Made by a program: the position numbers and the translations under genes. Below, piece after piece: positions 13,612 to 22,264 of a stretch of DNA of 64,000 nucleotides; positions within the stretch are counted from its first letter, which is position 1; each line of letters opens with the position of its first letter. Source of the stretch: Paenibacillus foliorum (lineage in GTDB: Bacteria; Bacillota; Bacilli; Paenibacillales; NBRC-103111); NCBI RefSeq assembly GCF_013141765.1, contig NZ_WHOD01000070.1:1-64000 (forward strand), written 5' to 3'. The notes under the pieces were generated by a model. It was not told the DNA's origin and searched no databases. It saw nothing but the letters and a program-made list of their open reading frames with translations.

Positions 13612-15990
13612 CTACCAACCTCTGTTAATTGGCGAATCCAGCAGCTCCGAACGAATCTGTAAAAACTTGTAGAACGTAGTCGCAGCTTGTGCACGAGTAA
13701 TTTGCTCGCTAGGTTTAAACTTACCAGCCTCGAGAGGCATAATGCTCAATGCATTAAGTACAGCGATAGCCCCTTTGTTCTTTACTCCCTCCAGATCGGT
13801 TGCGCTTGTCGAAAAGAGTCCTTCCACTTGAGCTAACTTACGATAACCAAGTGCTCGGACAATTAGATCTGCCATCTCCGACTTCGTAAGCGTTGCATCC
13901 GGTTTAAATGTGTCCGATGAACGGTCTATCAAGTTGAGATCTATGGCATTTTCTATATAAGCAAAATACTTAGAATCCTTAGCTACATCACTGAAGCTAG
14001 CAGATCGTTCTGCATAAGCTCCAGCTGCCATTGGGTAATACCCCCCATTAACAGAGGCCAGCATCATTTTAATCATTTCCCCACGGGTGATCAACCCATC
14101 AGGCTGTACTTTGCCATCCACCACATCAAGCGCTTGGTAATCCACCATCAGCCTTAATGCTTCTTCAGCCTTGTGACCTGCAATATCGGTTGGTTCAGAA
14201 ATCGGCGTGATGACTTGGATGGTTTCTCTATTCTTCCATTCACCTGTTGCCGCATCCAGAAATGAAGGCTCTCGGAATTGAGCTTTCGACTTCAAATTAT
14301 AGACCAGCTTCGTTTCAGGTTTCTGTGGTGCTTCTTCGGACGGCTTGATCTCACCCGCTGCAACCATAAGGTTGTATTTTTCCATTGGGATTGACGAACT
14401 GTAATAAGGGTAACCCCTTCCGCCATTCATGAATGTCATATATTGCAATTCAACATCATATTGAGAAAGCAATATCCGCTTCGCCTCATCTTCTGATATC
14501 ACTTTAGGTTTGTCAGTTGGATAAGGAATTGAAGATATATTACTGTAAAAGTCCTGAATTTCACCTGTTTTGCGGTCCAGATTAATATTAATGGATTCAT
14601 ACTCCGTGTACACCCCATTAACTAATCGACGGAAATTAAAATTATTGTATGGCATTTGCTGAAGCTTTTCCACAGGGATATCATAGATTTGAGGCTCCAG
14701 ATATAACTGGTGCGCATAAGTAGGAAGCAACTTTTGAACATAAGCGACTGCCTTTTCCTTCAATTGATCATTGCTTAAATTACTTGTATCCTGAGCAGCC
14801 TCTGCTTCTGCTTGAGCTATACGATAATTATACCGAGAATAACGCAATACAGCGCCAGTATTACTGTCTACTGCTGCATGAATAGTCGGATTATCCTTAT
14901 CTTTACCTGTAGACCAGCTTAAATCCCACTGAATAGACGTGCTCTCAGTGCGCGGATCGTGATTTTCTTGATACGATGCATTTTCCAGCTTGGCATCAGC
15001 AGGGAGCGGGAGAAGCTTGGTTACTCGTTCTATCGCCTGCTCCTTTGTTAGTTTAAGCGGTTCCTTCGGCATTTCCTCCAACGGCTTATCACTTGCAGGA
15101 ATTACTGCCGGGCGTGCACTCCTAGGTGCTCCAGTGTACAGAAGTGCATCTCCTGTTTGGGCATCAAACATGAACGATTCCATTTGATAAGAAATCAAAG
15201 GAGTTACTTTTCCAGATGGTCTGTTCGGAAATATGTATTGCAGGCGTGGTTCAGCTAGCTTCTTAAACTGCTCGTTGGCTTGTTCAGTGCTGAGAATAAC
15301 TTTCGGCGCGTTGAAAGTGAGTTTGGAATCCCATTGCATGTTATAGGAAATGATTTGACCCTCCCCATCCACAGTCAGAGAGATTGAGTTTTGCGGGAAA
15401 ACAACCCCATTTACAACTCTAACATACTGGAATGGATACTGAGCAGAGCCGGTAAGCGGTTTGCGATAGAGTTGCTCGAATTGGTCGTAAAATTTCAGCT
15501 GTTCCTTTTCATCCGGGTTAGTCTTCGCAATATAATCAAGGGCAATCTGCTTGGCGTGCTCCAGATCAACCTTGGGAGGGAAAACAGGCTTTTTATCAGG
15601 GTCATAGTTATTGATGTAATAAGAAATGAGCTGTCCTGAGTCCGAATCAACTGAAACGTTAATGCTTCCATAATACCGTTTCTGATCCTGCTTATTAAAG
15701 TTCATATTCCATGATCCACGACTACTGCCGCTTCCGTAAGCGTTATGATAGCCCACCCCTTGAAGTGTAAAGCCGTCCGGAACTTTCACATATTGTTTGG
15801 CCAGCTCAATTGCACGTTCCCGACTAATTTTTGTATCGACTGGCGCCTCCTCATTACTAAGGGTTTGACCCAAGCTGATTTCAGGTTTTACGGCCATTAC
15901 ATTGACTGCTTCAGGCATCATTGCCGAAACTGGCGCTACAGAGCTGAGCAGCATAATGCTAGTGATACTGGCAATTCCTAATTTTTTCAT
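13612..15990 (-). CDS. Secreted YcdB/YcdC-repeat protein with S-layer homology domains
   Basis: The product has 792 residues. A Sec signal peptide (MKKLGIASITSIMLL, then APVSA) is followed by long PepSY-like YcdB/YcdC repeats: ISRERAIELAKQYV, LTKEQAIERVTKLLP and ISEDEAKRILLSQY each begin a unit with VDSDSG or VDGEGQ turns. From about residue 605, three S-layer-homology repeats close the protein (GLITRGEMIKMMLA, ATLTKSEMADLIVRALGY, EQITRAQAATTFYKFLQ). They would tether it to pyruvylated secondary wall polymer. The PepSY-type units suggest protease inhibition or modulation at the cell surface; that is inference. Monocistronic; GAGAGG lies 12 bases before the ATG. Confidence 0.9.
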   Translation of the reverse strand: MKKLGIASITSIMLLSSVAPVSAMMPEAVNVMAVKPEISLGQTLSNEEAPVDTKISRERAIELAKQYVKVPDGFTLQGVGYHNAYGSGSSRGSWNMNFNKQDQKRYYGSINVSVDSDSGQLISYYINNYDPDKKPVFPPKVDLEHAKQIALDYIAKTNPDEKEQLKFYDQFEQLYRKPLTGSAQYPFQYVRVVNGVVFPQNSISLTVDGEGQIISYNMQWDSKLTFNAPKVILSTEQANEQFKKLAEPRLQYIFPNRPSGKVTPLISYQMESFMFDAQTGDALLYTGAPRSARPAVIPASDKPLEEMPKEPLKLTKEQAIERVTKLLPLPADAKLENASYQENHDPRTESTSIQWDLSWSTGKDKDNPTIHAAVDSNTGAVLRYSRYNYRIAQAEAEAAQDTSNLSNDQLKEKAVAYVQKLLPTYAHQLYLEPQIYDIPVEKLQQMPYNNFNFRRLVNGVYTEYESININLDRKTGEIQDFYSNISSIPYPTDKPKVISEDEAKRILLSQYDVELQYMTFMNGGRGYPYYSSSIPMEKYNLMVAAGEIKPSEEAPQKPETKLVYNLKSKAQFREPSFLDAATGEWKNRETIQVITPISEPTDIAGHKAEEALRLMVDYQALDVVDGKVQPDGLITRGEMIKMMLASVNGGYYPMAAGAYAERSASFSDVAKDSKYFAYIENAIDLNLIDRSSDTFKPDATLTKSEMADLIVRALGYRKLAQVEGLFSTSATDLEGVKNKGAIAVLNALSIMPLEAGKFKPSEQITRAQAATTFYKFLQIRSELLDSPINRGW

Positions 15991-16157
15991 ATTGATTATC
16001 GACCTCTCCCTGAAAAGGTTATTTGATGTTCACAGAAAAGCCATCTATACCACACGAAATGAAGCTCCGTCCGATAAGTAACTGCTTTTCTTAACCATAC
16101 ATGGACTATAACGTACCTCATTTGGAAAAAGTTGCACTTGAATAGTCATTAAAAAAG

Positions 16158-16190
16158 AAAAATTCTCACACGCTGGAGCGGGTGAGAAAG
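16158..16190 (-). terminator. Terminator of the carboxymuconolactone decarboxylase-like gene
   Basis: On the minus strand TTCTCAC and GTGAGAA form a 7-bp stem, followed by TTTTTCTTTTTT, ten bases past the stop codon. Confidence 0.7.
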
Positions 16191-16200
16191 AGGGTATGAA

Positions 16201-16659
16201 TTATTTAGGTGCAGGCTTGTAATCTCCAGGGACCATTCCTGTTGAGATGGCAATACGGTTCCAGCAATTGATTGTGTTTATAGCCATAAGTAGTGTGACA
16301 AATTGCGTCTCATCAAAATGCTCGCGGACCTTATCGTAGATTTGCTGAGGCAAGCCGGCATGAGATATTTGGGTCACTGCCTCTGTAAGCTCCAATACAG
16401 CTCTCTCCGCATCTGAGTAGAACGGAGCCTCCCGCCATGCATTCAGCATGTAGATACGCTGCTCGGTCTCTCCCATTGCACGCCAATCCTTTGTGTGCAT
16501 ATCAAGGCAATAGGCGCATCCGTTAATTTGGGAAGCTCGTATTTTGATAAGCTCGTACAAAGACGCATCGATACCGCTGCTCTGCATATAGCCTTCTAAT
16601 TTCAACATGGCTTGTAAAGCTCCTGGATTCGCCTTTTGATAATTCATTCGTTCTTTCAT
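16201..16659 (-). CDS. Carboxymuconolactone decarboxylase / AhpD-like protein
   Basis: The 152-residue product has GGAGG twelve bases before ATG 16659. The redox motif is complete: RASQINGCAYCLDMHTKDWR, the C-x2-C-x3-H of AhpD-like proteins. It acts as a small disulfide-type peroxidase or reductase partner. DAERAVLELTEAV and LLMAINTINCWNRIAI complete the family fold. It lies directly downstream of the ECF41 sigma factor. Known ECF41 sigma factors control just such carboxymuconolactone decarboxylase, oxidoreductase or epimerase genes. A separate promoter matching the ECF41 consensus stands in the 99-base gap. This is very probably the sigma factor's target. Confidence 0.92.
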   Translation of the reverse strand: MKERMNYQKANPGALQAMLKLEGYMQSSGIDASLYELIKIRASQINGCAYCLDMHTKDWRAMGETEQRIYMLNAWREAPFYSDAERAVLELTEAVTQISHAGLPQQIYDKVREHFDETQFVTLLMAINTINCWNRIAISTGMVPGDYKPAPK

Positions 16660-16702
16660 AGTTATATCTCCTCCACTATCATTATTTCGTTACATATTCT
16701 AA

Positions 16703-16729
16703 GACCAGCATCGGGGCTTTTTTGTGACA
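16703..16729 (-). promoter_or_regulatory. ECF41-type promoter
   Basis: On the minus strand TGTCACA (16729-16723), a 16-base spacer, then GGTC (16706-16703). The published ECF41 target consensus is TGTCACA-N16-CGTC; this matches the -35 fully and three of four -10 bases. It lies between the sigma gene and its presumed target. Confidence 0.75.
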
Positions 16730-16758
16730 TATTGAAGTATTTGTTTCTCTATATAGCT

Positions 16759-17640
16759 TTATGCTTTTGAAGCCCGCTTCAGCTTATCCGGATTAACGAC
16801 GAAATATATAGCTTGGATCGCAGAATGATCGAGAGCAGCTCTAAAACAAATCGCTAATTGTGGAATATCTTCACGAACTAGCAGCAGCCCAGGCTCGCCG
16901 TTGATGTTAGTCGGGCGAAGCTCGCCTTGGAATGAATTTTTTCCTTGAATTCCTTCCAAAAAGGCTTGAATGCGTGACTTTCCTGTAATCGGAAATATCG
17001 CCGCCCTTCGCTTCCCACCTCCATCGCTAATAAGGACGGCCTCATCCGTAAGCAAATGCACAAAAGCTCCAAAATCACCTGTCTTTGATGCAAGTAGGAA
17101 GCTGCTGACCAGTTCTACTTTATCTCTAATACCGATTGAGGAAGATGACGTCTCTCCTACCTCTTGTTGAATTTTCGGCTTTACACGACTGTATATTTTG
17201 CGACAATTAGCCTCCGACTTGTCCACCATATCTGCAATCTCACTATACTCGTACATCAGCACTTCTCTTAACAGAAATACAGCGCGCTCCACCGGATTTA
17301 GCTGCTGAAGTACAACGAGTAAAGCATAAGATACCGTCTCTTCTTGAACGACCTGCTCCTCCGGGCTTTCTGACGCTTCTCCAATATCCGGTTCAGGCAG
17401 CCAAGGCCCTTGATAGACTTCCCTTTGTTTGCGCGAAGAGCTTAAAAGATTCAAGCAGCGGTTTGTCGTCATTTTGACCAAGTACGCCTTCTCATGTTGA
17501 ACTTCTCCCAATTGGACACGTTCCATCGCAACAAACACATCCTGAACCATATCCTCAGCATCACTAAGCGAACCCAGCATTCGGTATGCTATCGAGATGA
17601 GCAGCGGCTTGTAAGCCAAGTACATTTTTGCCAATTCCAT
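16759..17640 (-). CDS. ECF41-family RNA polymerase sigma factor (SigJ-like)
   Basis: The product has 293 residues. Region sigma-2 (residues 1-70) contains YRMLGSLSDAEDMVQDVF. Region sigma-4 (about 110-165) contains LNPVERAVFLLREVLMYEYS and a helix-turn-helix. A SnoaL-like C-terminal domain (about 175-290) carries both ECF41 hallmark motifs, DGGGK and NPDKL. In this group the C-terminal extension replaces an anti-sigma factor: it both represses and is needed for activity. No anti-sigma gene is adjacent, as expected. AAGGAGG lies eleven bases before the ATG. No ECF41-type promoter is visible before this gene itself. Confidence 0.93.
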   Translation of the reverse strand: MELAKMYLAYKPLLISIAYRMLGSLSDAEDMVQDVFVAMERVQLGEVQHEKAYLVKMTTNRCLNLLSSSRKQREVYQGPWLPEPDIGEASESPEEQVVQEETVSYALLVVLQQLNPVERAVFLLREVLMYEYSEIADMVDKSEANCRKIYSRVKPKIQQEVGETSSSSIGIRDKVELVSSFLLASKTGDFGAFVHLLTDEAVLISDGGGKRRAAIFPITGKSRIQAFLEGIQGKNSFQGELRPTNINGEPGLLLVREDIPQLAICFRAALDHSAIQAIYFVVNPDKLKRASKA

Positions 17641-17659
17641 TGCCCAAGACCCCTCCTTT

Positions 17660-17696
17660 CAAGAAAAGAAAGCAGTCTCTTTGTAGGAGACCGCCT
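17660..17696 (-). terminator. Terminator of the DUF350 / ATP-grasp cluster
   Basis: On the minus strand GCGGTCTC-CTACAAA-GAGACTGC is followed by TTTCTTTTCTT. It separates the DUF350 gene from the sigma gene, so the sigma factor is transcribed on its own. Confidence 0.82.
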
Positions 17697-17724
17697 TCTA
17701 TCTTGCTAGCTTCATTTGTATGTA

Positions 17725-18159
17725 TCAATAGCTGATTAAAGATGCCATAAGCACACCGGTAACAAGACTAAGAATGAATGAAAACTGACCTACCGCTATG
17801 TTCCCCTTTGGGATTTCAGCCAATACCCGAAATGGAGTCAGCAGCTCAAATAAATAAAAAACAATAATTTGAAATGCTATGCCCAGAAGCCCCCATACAA
17901 TCAAATCTAGCAGTCCGACAGAATGGTATACCGCTGAGGCTAATACTAATCCTTGCCCTAATATTTTGCCGCCCAGATCATAGGCTGCCGCACGAGCAGC
18001 TCCAACTTTAACCGGATCTGTTACCTCACTGCCCTCTTTGATCAATTTAAATTCGCTGTATGGCGTTGTGAAGACGAAAAAAAACATACCCACACCTAAC
18101 AACGGCACGGTCACTCCTAGATAGATTAAAAAATTAACAATCGAATCCCATTGCGTCAC
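17725..18159 (-). CDS. DUF350 membrane protein (YjfL-like)
   Basis: The 144-residue product starts at GTG 18159, seven bases after AAGGGGG. It has four hydrophobic segments in two repeats (IYLGVTVPLLGVGMFFFVF, LGQGLVLASAVYHS, IVWGLLGIAFQIIVFYLF, FILSLVTGVLMASLI). The charged EIPKGNIAVGQF loop is typical of DUF350. DUF350 proteins are inner-membrane proteins of unknown function. They recur beside glutathionylspermidine-synthase-like enzymes and YgiB/YjfM-type lipoproteins, as in the E. coli yjf cluster. That same company is found here, in an operon of three or four genes. Confidence 0.88.
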   Translation of the reverse strand: MTQWDSIVNFLIYLGVTVPLLGVGMFFFVFTTPYSEFKLIKEGSEVTDPVKVGAARAAAYDLGGKILGQGLVLASAVYHSVGLLDLIVWGLLGIAFQIIVFYLFELLTPFRVLAEIPKGNIAVGQFSFILSLVTGVLMASLISY

Positions 18160-18192
18160 TTTAATTCCCCCTTAAACTTCAATAGGTAACTA

Positions 18193-19473
18193 TTAAGCAA
18201 AACCTACAGGCAAATAATAGGATAAATTATTTGTGATAGGCCCACCAACCCTCGGAATAACGGCTGAAGCCCTACCTCCAATGACAAAACAGCCCCAAAG
18301 CAAGCTCCCTCGCGTGCTGCCTTTCAAAGTCTCTACGTCAATGATTGGGAGCTCGGTAAATTGCTGATAAACCATTGGCTGCTGACTATATTCATCGGCA
18401 GCATTCTGTTCAAGCGTTGATCCATCAGCATCATAAATGGACACCCCGCTCCCTTCCCGCCCGAAAATCGGCTTAACAACATAGGAAGAAGCTTCCGCTC
18501 CGGCCCCATTAAACCTATTTTCCAAATAAGTCGGAAGCATATAGCTCTCAATTATTTGATGCTCCTCTGAGGAAAAAAATTGCCCTTCCTCATGCAGACT
18601 CCAGATCAAGGCTTGCAATGCTTTGGTCTGCGCCAGAAATCCTGAAGGAGGATTTACAACAGCGAGCTTCCCATCTGCAATTAGCCGCAGAACATGTTCA
18701 CCTGTCGGATAACCGTCTTCATCATGTTCCTCTGCAAGCTTCTCGATCGCGTGCAATCGGTACAGCACCTCAATGGGCTGAAGCTGCTCCATTTCGTCCA
18801 TTAACCACAGCCGGTCATTGAACACCCGCAGCTGTGATAAGGGGGCAAACCGCGCTGGGAGTCCAGAGCGCTCCAGCAGATAACGAGTCGTGCCCGCATC
18901 CTCGTCATGCCAATCCAATGCGCTGAAGCAGATATGCTCCGTTGGATAACCTGCTTCTTGATATGCGTTGATGGCCTTATCGAATGCAGCCTTCAGCATT
19001 CTGTCACACCCAGCATTTGGGTCCTCCGCTCCGTAAGCTGCGCATACATGGCTGTTCACATGAAACGCTTCTACAATACCTGTTGGCGTATCACTGTTAA
19101 ATTCAAGCATCTTGATCTCCTGTCCGTTTACTGCAAAATCAAAACGGCCAATTAACGTAGGCATCAAAGGCTCGATGCTCAGCCTGACTGCGCTGAACGA
19201 GGCTTGTGGCAATCCTAGCTGCTCCAAGAGCGCATCATCAGCCTGCTGTACGATTTGTACAGTACGAGCGTATATCCGCGCCAGCTCTTCCGCAGCTTGA
19301 AGTATGCGGCTGTGCAGCTCCTTATCGATTCGATAAAGATCTGCCAGAGCATACTCGTCTCCATACATACAGTCCCAAGTAAAGATTCCATCCTTCCGCA
19401 GCGGAGTGTAGATGGCCTCTCGCCGATCTGCATAAGCCATAGCTGCGGTGGCTGGTATACGATGATAGTCCAT
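18193..19473 (-). CDS. Glutathionylspermidine-synthase-like ATP-grasp ligase
   Basis: I chose ATG 19473 (MDYHRIPATAAMAYADR) because GGAGGGAGAG stands eight bases upstream. The longer frame from TTG 19530 lacks a ribosome site. The 426-residue enzyme belongs to the GSP_synth (YgiC/YjfC) ATP-grasp group. MPTLIGRFDFAVNGQEIKML and EFNSDTPTGIVEA carry the acidic substrate site. YVVKPIFGREGSGVSIYD is the ATP-grasp lysine and glycine-rich loop. GCFVIGGRASAVIPRVGGP, TNNLSYYLP closes the fold. Such enzymes join an amine to a carboxyl group with ATP. The true substrate is unknown; Bacilli do not normally make glutathionylspermidine. The neighbouring lipoprotein is a possible acceptor (inference). Confidence 0.88.
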   Translation of the reverse strand: MDYHRIPATAAMAYADRREAIYTPLRKDGIFTWDCMYGDEYALADLYRIDKELHSRILQAAEELARIYARTVQIVQQADDALLEQLGLPQASFSAVRLSIEPLMPTLIGRFDFAVNGQEIKMLEFNSDTPTGIVEAFHVNSHVCAAYGAEDPNAGCDRMLKAAFDKAINAYQEAGYPTEHICFSALDWHDEDAGTTRYLLERSGLPARFAPLSQLRVFNDRLWLMDEMEQLQPIEVLYRLHAIEKLAEEHDEDGYPTGEHVLRLIADGKLAVVNPPSGFLAQTKALQALIWSLHEEGQFFSSEEHQIIESYMLPTYLENRFNGAGAEASSYVVKPIFGREGSGVSIYDADGSTLEQNAADEYSQQPMVYQQFTELPIIDVETLKGSTRGSLLWGCFVIGGRASAVIPRVGGPITNNLSYYLPVGFA

Positions 19474-19541
19474 TAGCGGCGCTCTCCCTCCAACCTTTTC
19501 TTCTTCATCGGCTGGGGCTCGAATGGCCAAGTTCCGGTCTT

Positions 19542-19844
19542 CTAGCTGGAACTAGAACCCCCGCTGCTCCCAATGCCTCCATGAGCTGATGAGCCTTTGG
19601 AGATACCTGATGATCCATCTGATGGTGTTGAGCTTGTAGAAGAAGCTGCACCACCTGATGTCCCACTAGAACCATAATAACGGGAAGACGAGCTGCCGCT
19701 CCCATTATCACAATACCCGTCATTATTTTGATCCACGCAATTCGAATTAGCCGGTGTGTTGGAACACCCAGGTGCAGCAACAAGCGCAGCGGCCACAAAC
19801 AGAGTGACGATATGATGTGTTTTTCCGACCTTTTTTTGCTCCAA
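19542..19844 (-). CDS. Ser/Gly-rich lipoprotein of the ATP-grasp cluster
   Basis: The 100-residue product starts at TTG 19844, eight bases after AGGAGG. A hydrophobic signal (IVTLFVAAALVAAPGC) ends at Cys27 in a somewhat irregular lipobox with Pro at -2. Next come CVDQNNDGYCDNG, a Cys pair around a DxNxDG calcium-loop-like turn. The rest is almost only Ser, Gly, Tyr and Thr, ending GSSGGSSSS. The layout (lipid anchor, Cys pair, Ser/Gly tail) resembles the YgiB/YjfM (DUF1190) partners of GSP-synthase-like enzymes, though direct homology is not obvious. It would be a surface lipoprotein with an unstructured tail. Confidence 0.75.
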   Translation of the reverse strand: MEQKKVGKTHHIVTLFVAAALVAAPGCSNTPANSNCVDQNNDGYCDNGSGSSSSRYYGSSGTSGGAASSTSSTPSDGSSGISKGSSAHGGIGSSGGSSSS

Positions 19845-19859
19845 AGCGGTTTCCTCCTA

Positions 19860-19939
19860 AGAGTTTTGCTTTAGCAAAACTGACCTCGTAAGCATGTGCT
19901 GAGTTTTGCTTTAGCAAAACTGACTTCGTAAGCATGTGC
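19860..19939. repeat. Tandem copies of a 40-bp palindromic repeat
   Basis: Two head-to-tail copies of a 40-base unit differ by one C/T. Each has a perfect hairpin, AGTTTTGCT-TTAGCAAAACT, followed by the constant tail CGTAAGCATGTGC. A degenerate copy lies at 49145-49178. Small spurious ORFs reading HAYEVSFAKAKL arise from it. It looks like a REP-type or non-autonomous mobile element of the genome. It separates the lipoprotein gene from the unknown gene upstream. Confidence 0.85.
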
Positions 19940-19950
19940 ATGATAAGCTC

Positions 19951-20415
19951 CTATAAAGCTGGATCAGACTCTGATTTCACTGCATAAAATACGAATGTTT
20001 CACGATCTTCATCGATTTCCGTTGATGTACGGTACCATTCCTGCCCATCTACATATAGAAAGTTGGCTTCCAGATGCAGCATCGCAGCGAGGTTATCCTG
20101 GAAGTTGTAAGTATGCACCAACCGATAATTAGCACCTAATTCACGGTATTCGCGAAGTTCCATCCGTAATCCAGATGTTCGTCCTGAATCCGGCTTTTTC
20201 CACGACATAACCCGCTCATCATCAGCCCGCTTAACATAGATGACATAGCAAGCTTCCTCAACAGCATTGGATGTTTTCTCGTAAACTTCGCTTTCCTTTA
20301 CTAAATAATCACAGGCAAACCGCAGCGCAATCTCTTCCCGCTCCACGCTGTCGTAATAGTACAGCAGCGGGAAGCCGCTGTCTTCTCCATACAAACGATA
20401 CTCCAATCGCGGCAT
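19951..20415 (-). CDS. Hypothetical protein upstream of the ATP-grasp cluster
   Basis: The 154-residue product is taken from ATG 20415, seven bases after AGGAG; an ATG two codons upstream is too close to that site. It is soluble and acidic (YRLYGEDSGFPLLYYYDSVE, EIDEDRETFVFYAVKSESDP) and alternates strands and helices. It is not recognised. It precedes the lipoprotein, ATP-grasp and DUF350 genes on the same strand with the palindromic repeats between, so it may belong to that unit. Confidence 0.7.
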   Translation of the reverse strand: MPRLEYRLYGEDSGFPLLYYYDSVEREEIALRFACDYLVKESEVYEKTSNAVEEACYVIYVKRADDERVMSWKKPDSGRTSGLRMELREYRELGANYRLVHTYNFQDNLAAMLHLEANFLYVDGQEWYRTSTEIDEDRETFVFYAVKSESDPAL

Positions 20416-20573
20416 ATGCATGCTCCTTTCTCGTCTACGTCGATCCCTCCGACAATAGCAAGCAGTAAGTTATACGTGCAAAAGGAACAAAAGATGCGTA
20501 TGCCATCTTTCCTAATTTCCTGATTCTAGAGTACTGCGCGTATAAGCAATAGTTCTAATTCCTATGATGTTTG

Positions 20574-20831
20574 TCATTTTCGTGGAAATTGATGCGGCTT
20601 TTCTAGAGCATACATATCTTCCTCTACCATCGCTACCCGTTCACGTACATACTGACGACAGTCGTCAACCGCTTGGTTATAGAATATAGGCCCCGCATGC
20701 TTCGCAAAAAAATCCAGCAGCTGATCAGCCGCTAAATGTCCCAATTCTTCACCCCGTTCCACCAGAAAATATTGCTGCAGCATGCTGATGATCTGCTCCT
20801 TTTGTTCCTTAGGTAATTTTAGAAGATTCAT
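20574..20831 (-). CDS. DUF2164 family protein
   Basis: The 85-residue product starts at ATG 20831 after AGGAG. It carries the DUF2164 pattern: LPKEQKEQIISMLQQYF, ERGEELGHLAADQLLDFF and GPIFYNQAVDDCRQYVRER. Function is unknown; members are small cytoplasmic proteins in many Bacillales and Proteobacteria. It has its own ribosome site and stands between two transcription units. Confidence 0.85.
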   Translation of the reverse strand: MNLLKLPKEQKEQIISMLQQYFLVERGEELGHLAADQLLDFFAKHAGPIFYNQAVDDCRQYVRERVAMVEEDMYALEKPHQFPRK

Positions 20832-20857
20832 AATAAAATCAGCTCCTTAGATCCAAG

Positions 20858-20890
20858 TTAAAAACCGTCCTAATTCCTTTAGGACGGTCA
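20858..20890 (-). terminator. Terminator of the beta-helix gene
   Basis: On the minus strand ACCGTCCTA-AAGGAAT-TAGGACGGT is followed by TTTTT, about 27 bases past the stop of the beta-helix gene. Confidence 0.88.
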
Positions 20891-20914
20891 TCCATTCCAA
20901 ACAAACATGTCATA

Positions 20915-22264
20915 TTAAAACCCGATAGTCACCGTTTCTGTTCCTGAATCAGACAATCCAGCTTCATTGTCAAACCCTGCATTGCCAAAAACCGAGTTCC
21001 CCTGACAGCGCGCTGAACCGATTCTAACAGCTGCTTTAGAGCATTGAAATAGACTATTGCCTGTGATGATATTTTGTTTGGCTGCGGAAGCAGTCCCTTC
21101 TCCAATAGTATCTATCATGATCCCTGTTTCCACTCGGCGTACCACATTGCTTTTTACCGTATTCGAGTCCCCGTTGAGCACAGAAATCCCTCGAACCGAA
21201 ACGTTAACTGTATTACCAGTGATTGTGTTTCCATAAGGACGGTCATCACCGGCATTGTCCGCAGCATCCAATTGAATTCCAGCTGATGAAGCTCGGGAAA
21301 TCATATTATTAACAATCGTGTTGTTGCTGCAGTAATCCTTCAACCGTATTCCATAGGTGCAACTGCTCTCTTGATCGCCAAGATTTGCGGCTGAGATCAT
21401 GTTACCTTGGATCAAGTGATCCGAGCATGCCTTTAGTTTCGAAGAAAGTAAAATCGCTGCACCCTTACAGCCTTCGATAATATTATCTGCAATTAGTGAG
21501 TATCTGCTTCCAGCGTTTAAAACAATGGCATTTTTGTATACAGTTTTGAAGTGATTAGCTTGAATCCTATTATTGTTGCCGCCTTCAACAATAACTCCAT
21601 ATCCCTCATATGGACTTTCAGTTCCTACAATAGAAGAAAATAAGCAATCCGTTACGCTGACCTGCTCGGTACGTATCAATTGCACCCCGCATGTAATCAT
21701 CTTGAATACACAACGATTGATCTGGAAGCTCTCAGATTCAAGGACATAGATTCCACATTCGACTAAGGGGTTTAATGAGGCAGTACCGACTCCGGTACCT
21801 TCGAAGGTTATACCCTGCACAGAGCATTGCGTTATACTTGCTAAGCTTTTGATCATTTGAACATTGGATTCTGAAGCCCTAATTATGGTCGCTCCAGCAC
21901 CTGCACCCAGAAGATGCACCTTCGAACGCATAAACAAGCTGGACTTGATAACGTAATCTCCTGGCGGCAAATAGACAGTCCCGCCTCCTCTAGCGGACGA
22001 GGCAGCATTAATTGCAGCTTGAATAGAGGATGTATCATCTTGTCCGTAACGGCCGCTTCCCTGAGCTCCGTAATCCTTTACATTATAAAATAGACTCGTA
22101 TCTATAGCTGGAACGGTAGAAGCAGCGCGTGCTTCCCCAGGAAATCCTGCCCCTGCAGCAAGCAGTACACCAGCTGCTCCTAAGGAAGCTAACATTTGTC
22201 TGCGAGTCATCGGTTTCCCTGTTTCTTGCTCTTTATCGTTTGGTTCTATTGGCAGCACATTCAA
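20915..22264 (-). CDS. Tat-exported right-handed beta-helix protein
   Basis: The product has 449 residues. A twin-arginine signal (MTRRQMLASLGAAGVLLAAG, cleavage after EARA) is followed by NVKDYGAQGSG, TSSIQAAINAA and GGTVYLPPGDYVI. These are the standard head of pectate-lyase-like (Pectate_lyase_3) proteins. Residues 130-440 are parallel beta-helix turns with repeated N-x-I-x-x-N ladders (NNTIVNNMISRASSAGIQL, GNTITGNTVNVSVRGISVL). No polygalacturonase or lyase catalytic set was identified, so substrate is open; a polysaccharide lyase or hydrolase is likely. GGGAGG precedes ATG 22264. Monocistronic. Confidence 0.88.
   Translation of the reverse strand: MNVLPIEPNDKEQETGKPMTRRQMLASLGAAGVLLAAGAGFPGEARAASTVPAIDTSLFYNVKDYGAQGSGRYGQDDTSSIQAAINAASSARGGGTVYLPPGDYVIKSSLFMRSKVHLLGAGAGATIIRASESNVQMIKSLASITQCSVQGITFEGTGVGTASLNPLVECGIYVLESESFQINRCVFKMITCGVQLIRTEQVSVTDCLFSSIVGTESPYEGYGVIVEGGNNNRIQANHFKTVYKNAIVLNAGSRYSLIADNIIEGCKGAAILLSSKLKACSDHLIQGNMISAANLGDQESSCTYGIRLKDYCSNNTIVNNMISRASSAGIQLDAADNAGDDRPYGNTITGNTVNVSVRGISVLNGDSNTVKSNVVRRVETGIMIDTIGEGTASAAKQNIITGNSLFQCSKAAVRIGSARCQGNSVFGNAGFDNEAGLSDSGTETVTIGF

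Noticed and set aside
19747..19941. 64-residue ORF starting MHMLTKSVLLKQ
   Set aside because: Its first half is translation of the palindromic repeat and its second half overlaps the lipoprotein gene in another frame.
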